A DNA stretch of 64,000 nt from Aequorivita sp. H23M31. GTDB lineage: Bacteria > Bacteroidota > Bacteroidia > Flavobacteriales > Flavobacteriaceae. The notes beneath the pieces are model-generated. The model worked only from the letters and a program-made list of their open reading frames with translations. It did no database searches and was not told where the DNA came from. Of the stretch, positions 63,142 to 64,000 are shown one piece after another. The position numbers and the translations under genes are program-made. The stretch's first letter is position 1; each line of letters starts with the position of its first letter. The DNA lies in NCBI RefSeq assembly GCF_004022485.1, contig NZ_CP034951.1, positions 1,054,001 through 1,118,000 of the forward strand, in the 5' to 3' direction.

Positions 63142-64000
63142 TTACTTTTCTTCAGCTTCCTTACGCTGCCGCTTCTCCAATTTTCTAAAATATCCCCGGA
63201 ATAAAAAGTTGTGCTGAAGGGCCTCCATGTTTTGGTTTAATTTTTCAGAGGCCTCCTTAATTTGAATCATCGTGGAATCCAGATCTTTGGTGAAATCTTC
63301 ATTCTGAGTGATATAATTCAATGCTCCTTTTCCAGATTTTATTTCGTTTAAATATTCGTTTAGATTCTCGGTCATCGCATTAATGTTCTTTGATGACTTT
63401 TCAAGATCAGCAAATATATCCTTCACTTGATTTGCGGTGGAAGTATCGCTCAAGAGGACGGCTGCTGCGCTTTCATCATAATTTATTTTTGAAATAATTT
63501 TGTTGATTTTATCCATAGCCAAGACCGTTCCATCGGACGTTTTTCGAAGTTCCACCATCATTTGCTGTATATTCTGCGCCATAATGGTATCATTGATCAA
63601 TACCCCCAAGGTGCCTTTGCCCATCAAAATCTGATTGGATATTTTTGCCAGATCTTCACTCGTATTATTTAAAGTAGAAAGCATTTGGTCAATACTTACG
63701 TCCTTGGAAGATTGAATAAAATCTCCTGATACTACAGAAACGCTTTCCTGCTCCTTTCCTGGAACAATATTTACAACCATGCTGCCTACCAATCCATCCG
63801 AACTTATGGTTGCCACAGCATCCTTTTTTATAAAACGGGCAGACTTTTCATCCACTTTCATTTCTACGGAAATCTTGCCCACTTCCTCCATTTTAATTTT
63901 TGCTACCGTCCCCACATTAATCCCAGAGTACCGCACGTTATTGCCTACCTGAAGACCACTTACATTGTCAAAGACCGCATATAATTGAATATTATTGCTG
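63142..64000 (-). CDS. MlaD/MCE-family lipid-transport protein, 5'-truncated by window edge
   Basis: The frame runs off the right edge. The codon at 63936-63934 is GTG but codes an internal Val (the frame continues upstream as FDNVSGLQVGNNVRYSG), so this is not the start. The visible part has the MCE core: YSGINVGTVAKIKM, ISSDGLVGSMVVNIVPG and a long helical tail (about residues 130-260, with NINAMTENLNEYLNEIKSG). MCE proteins are inner-membrane-anchored hexamers that pass phospholipids to the outer membrane. ATPase and permease genes would lie beyond the window. Confidence 0.9.
   Translation of the reverse strand, partial: SNNIQLYAVFDNVSGLQVGNNVRYSGINVGTVAKIKMEEVGKISVEMKVDEKSARFIKKDAVATISSDGLVGSMVVNIVPGKEQESVSVVSGDFIQSSKDVSIDQMLSTLNNTSEDLAKISNQILMGKGTLGVLINDTIMAQNIQQMMVELRKTSDGTVLAMDKINKIISKINYDESAAAVLLSDTSTANQVKDIFADLEKSSKNINAMTENLNEYLNEIKSGKGALNYITQNEDFTKDLDSTMIQIKEASEKLNQNMEALQHNFLFRGYFRKLEKRQRKEAEEK

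Overview
The window looks like a chromosomal segment of a marine-type Flavobacteriaceae bacterium (phylum Bacteroidota). The signs are low GC, two proteins ending in type IX secretion (T9SS) sorting domains, promoters of the Bacteroidota form TTTG-N18/19-TAnnTTTG, hardly any Shine-Dalgarno sequences, and a typical gene set (NfeD/slipin pair, CusA fused to TolC, DUF6929, DUF1989). A genus near Aequorivita is only a guess. I saw no tRNA, rRNA or CRISPR array.

Layout. 1-3.1 kb: the 3' part of a cell-wall-hydrolase-like gene, a lipoprotein, a DUF6929 protein and an OxyR-like LysR regulator without the redox cysteines. 3.1-4.3 kb: a 72-bp tandem repeat and larger segmental duplications. 4.3-6.9 kb: a MmgE/PrpD protein and a phosphosulfolactate-synthase-like protein. 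7.1-15.1 kb: a decayed or plastic zone. It holds a short uvrC-like gene split by an IS256-family element (8-bp target duplication, reading frame restored when the element is removed), a zinc-ribbon protein, an AraC C-terminal piece, an Rrf2 regulator, and a 2.7-kb array of about fifteen 185-bp palindromic units beside a Y1 (HUH) transposase gene.

15.2-41.4 kb: mostly housekeeping and envelope genes. They include NDH-2, XseA/XseB, the NAD(P)HX repair enzyme with an acidic tail, SRAP, a PaiB/DUF1989/GntA-like group, a SLAC1-type channel, a patatin-Omp85 protein, a CHASE3 histidine kinase with two receiver-only regulators, exonuclease III, an OmpA protein and the NfeD/slipin pair. 41.8-48.2 kb: a 2134-residue T9SS surface protein with 181-residue repeats that are almost identical at the DNA level. 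49.4-56.4 kb: a Cus-type metal-efflux locus on the minus strand (46-aa peptide, His-rich exported protein, CusA-TolC fusion, CusB, cytochrome b561-like protein). 56.9 kb: uracil phosphoribosyltransferase. 57.7-64 kb: a minus-strand group that looks built for sulfide/persulfide and peroxide stress (MCE protein, Crp/Fnr regulator, 1-Cys peroxiredoxin, DUF3365 cytochrome, two methyltransferases, MBL-rhodanese).

The most interesting signals are the palindromic array with its neighbouring HUH transposase, two identical 5-4-5 palindromes (GTAAC-N4-GTTAC) that could be sites for the Crp/Fnr regulator, the guanidino-type gene group at 24-26 kb, and the CusA-TolC fusion that keeps a signal-peptide-like segment at its junction. 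Functions come from recognising sequence motifs only; no database search was run.
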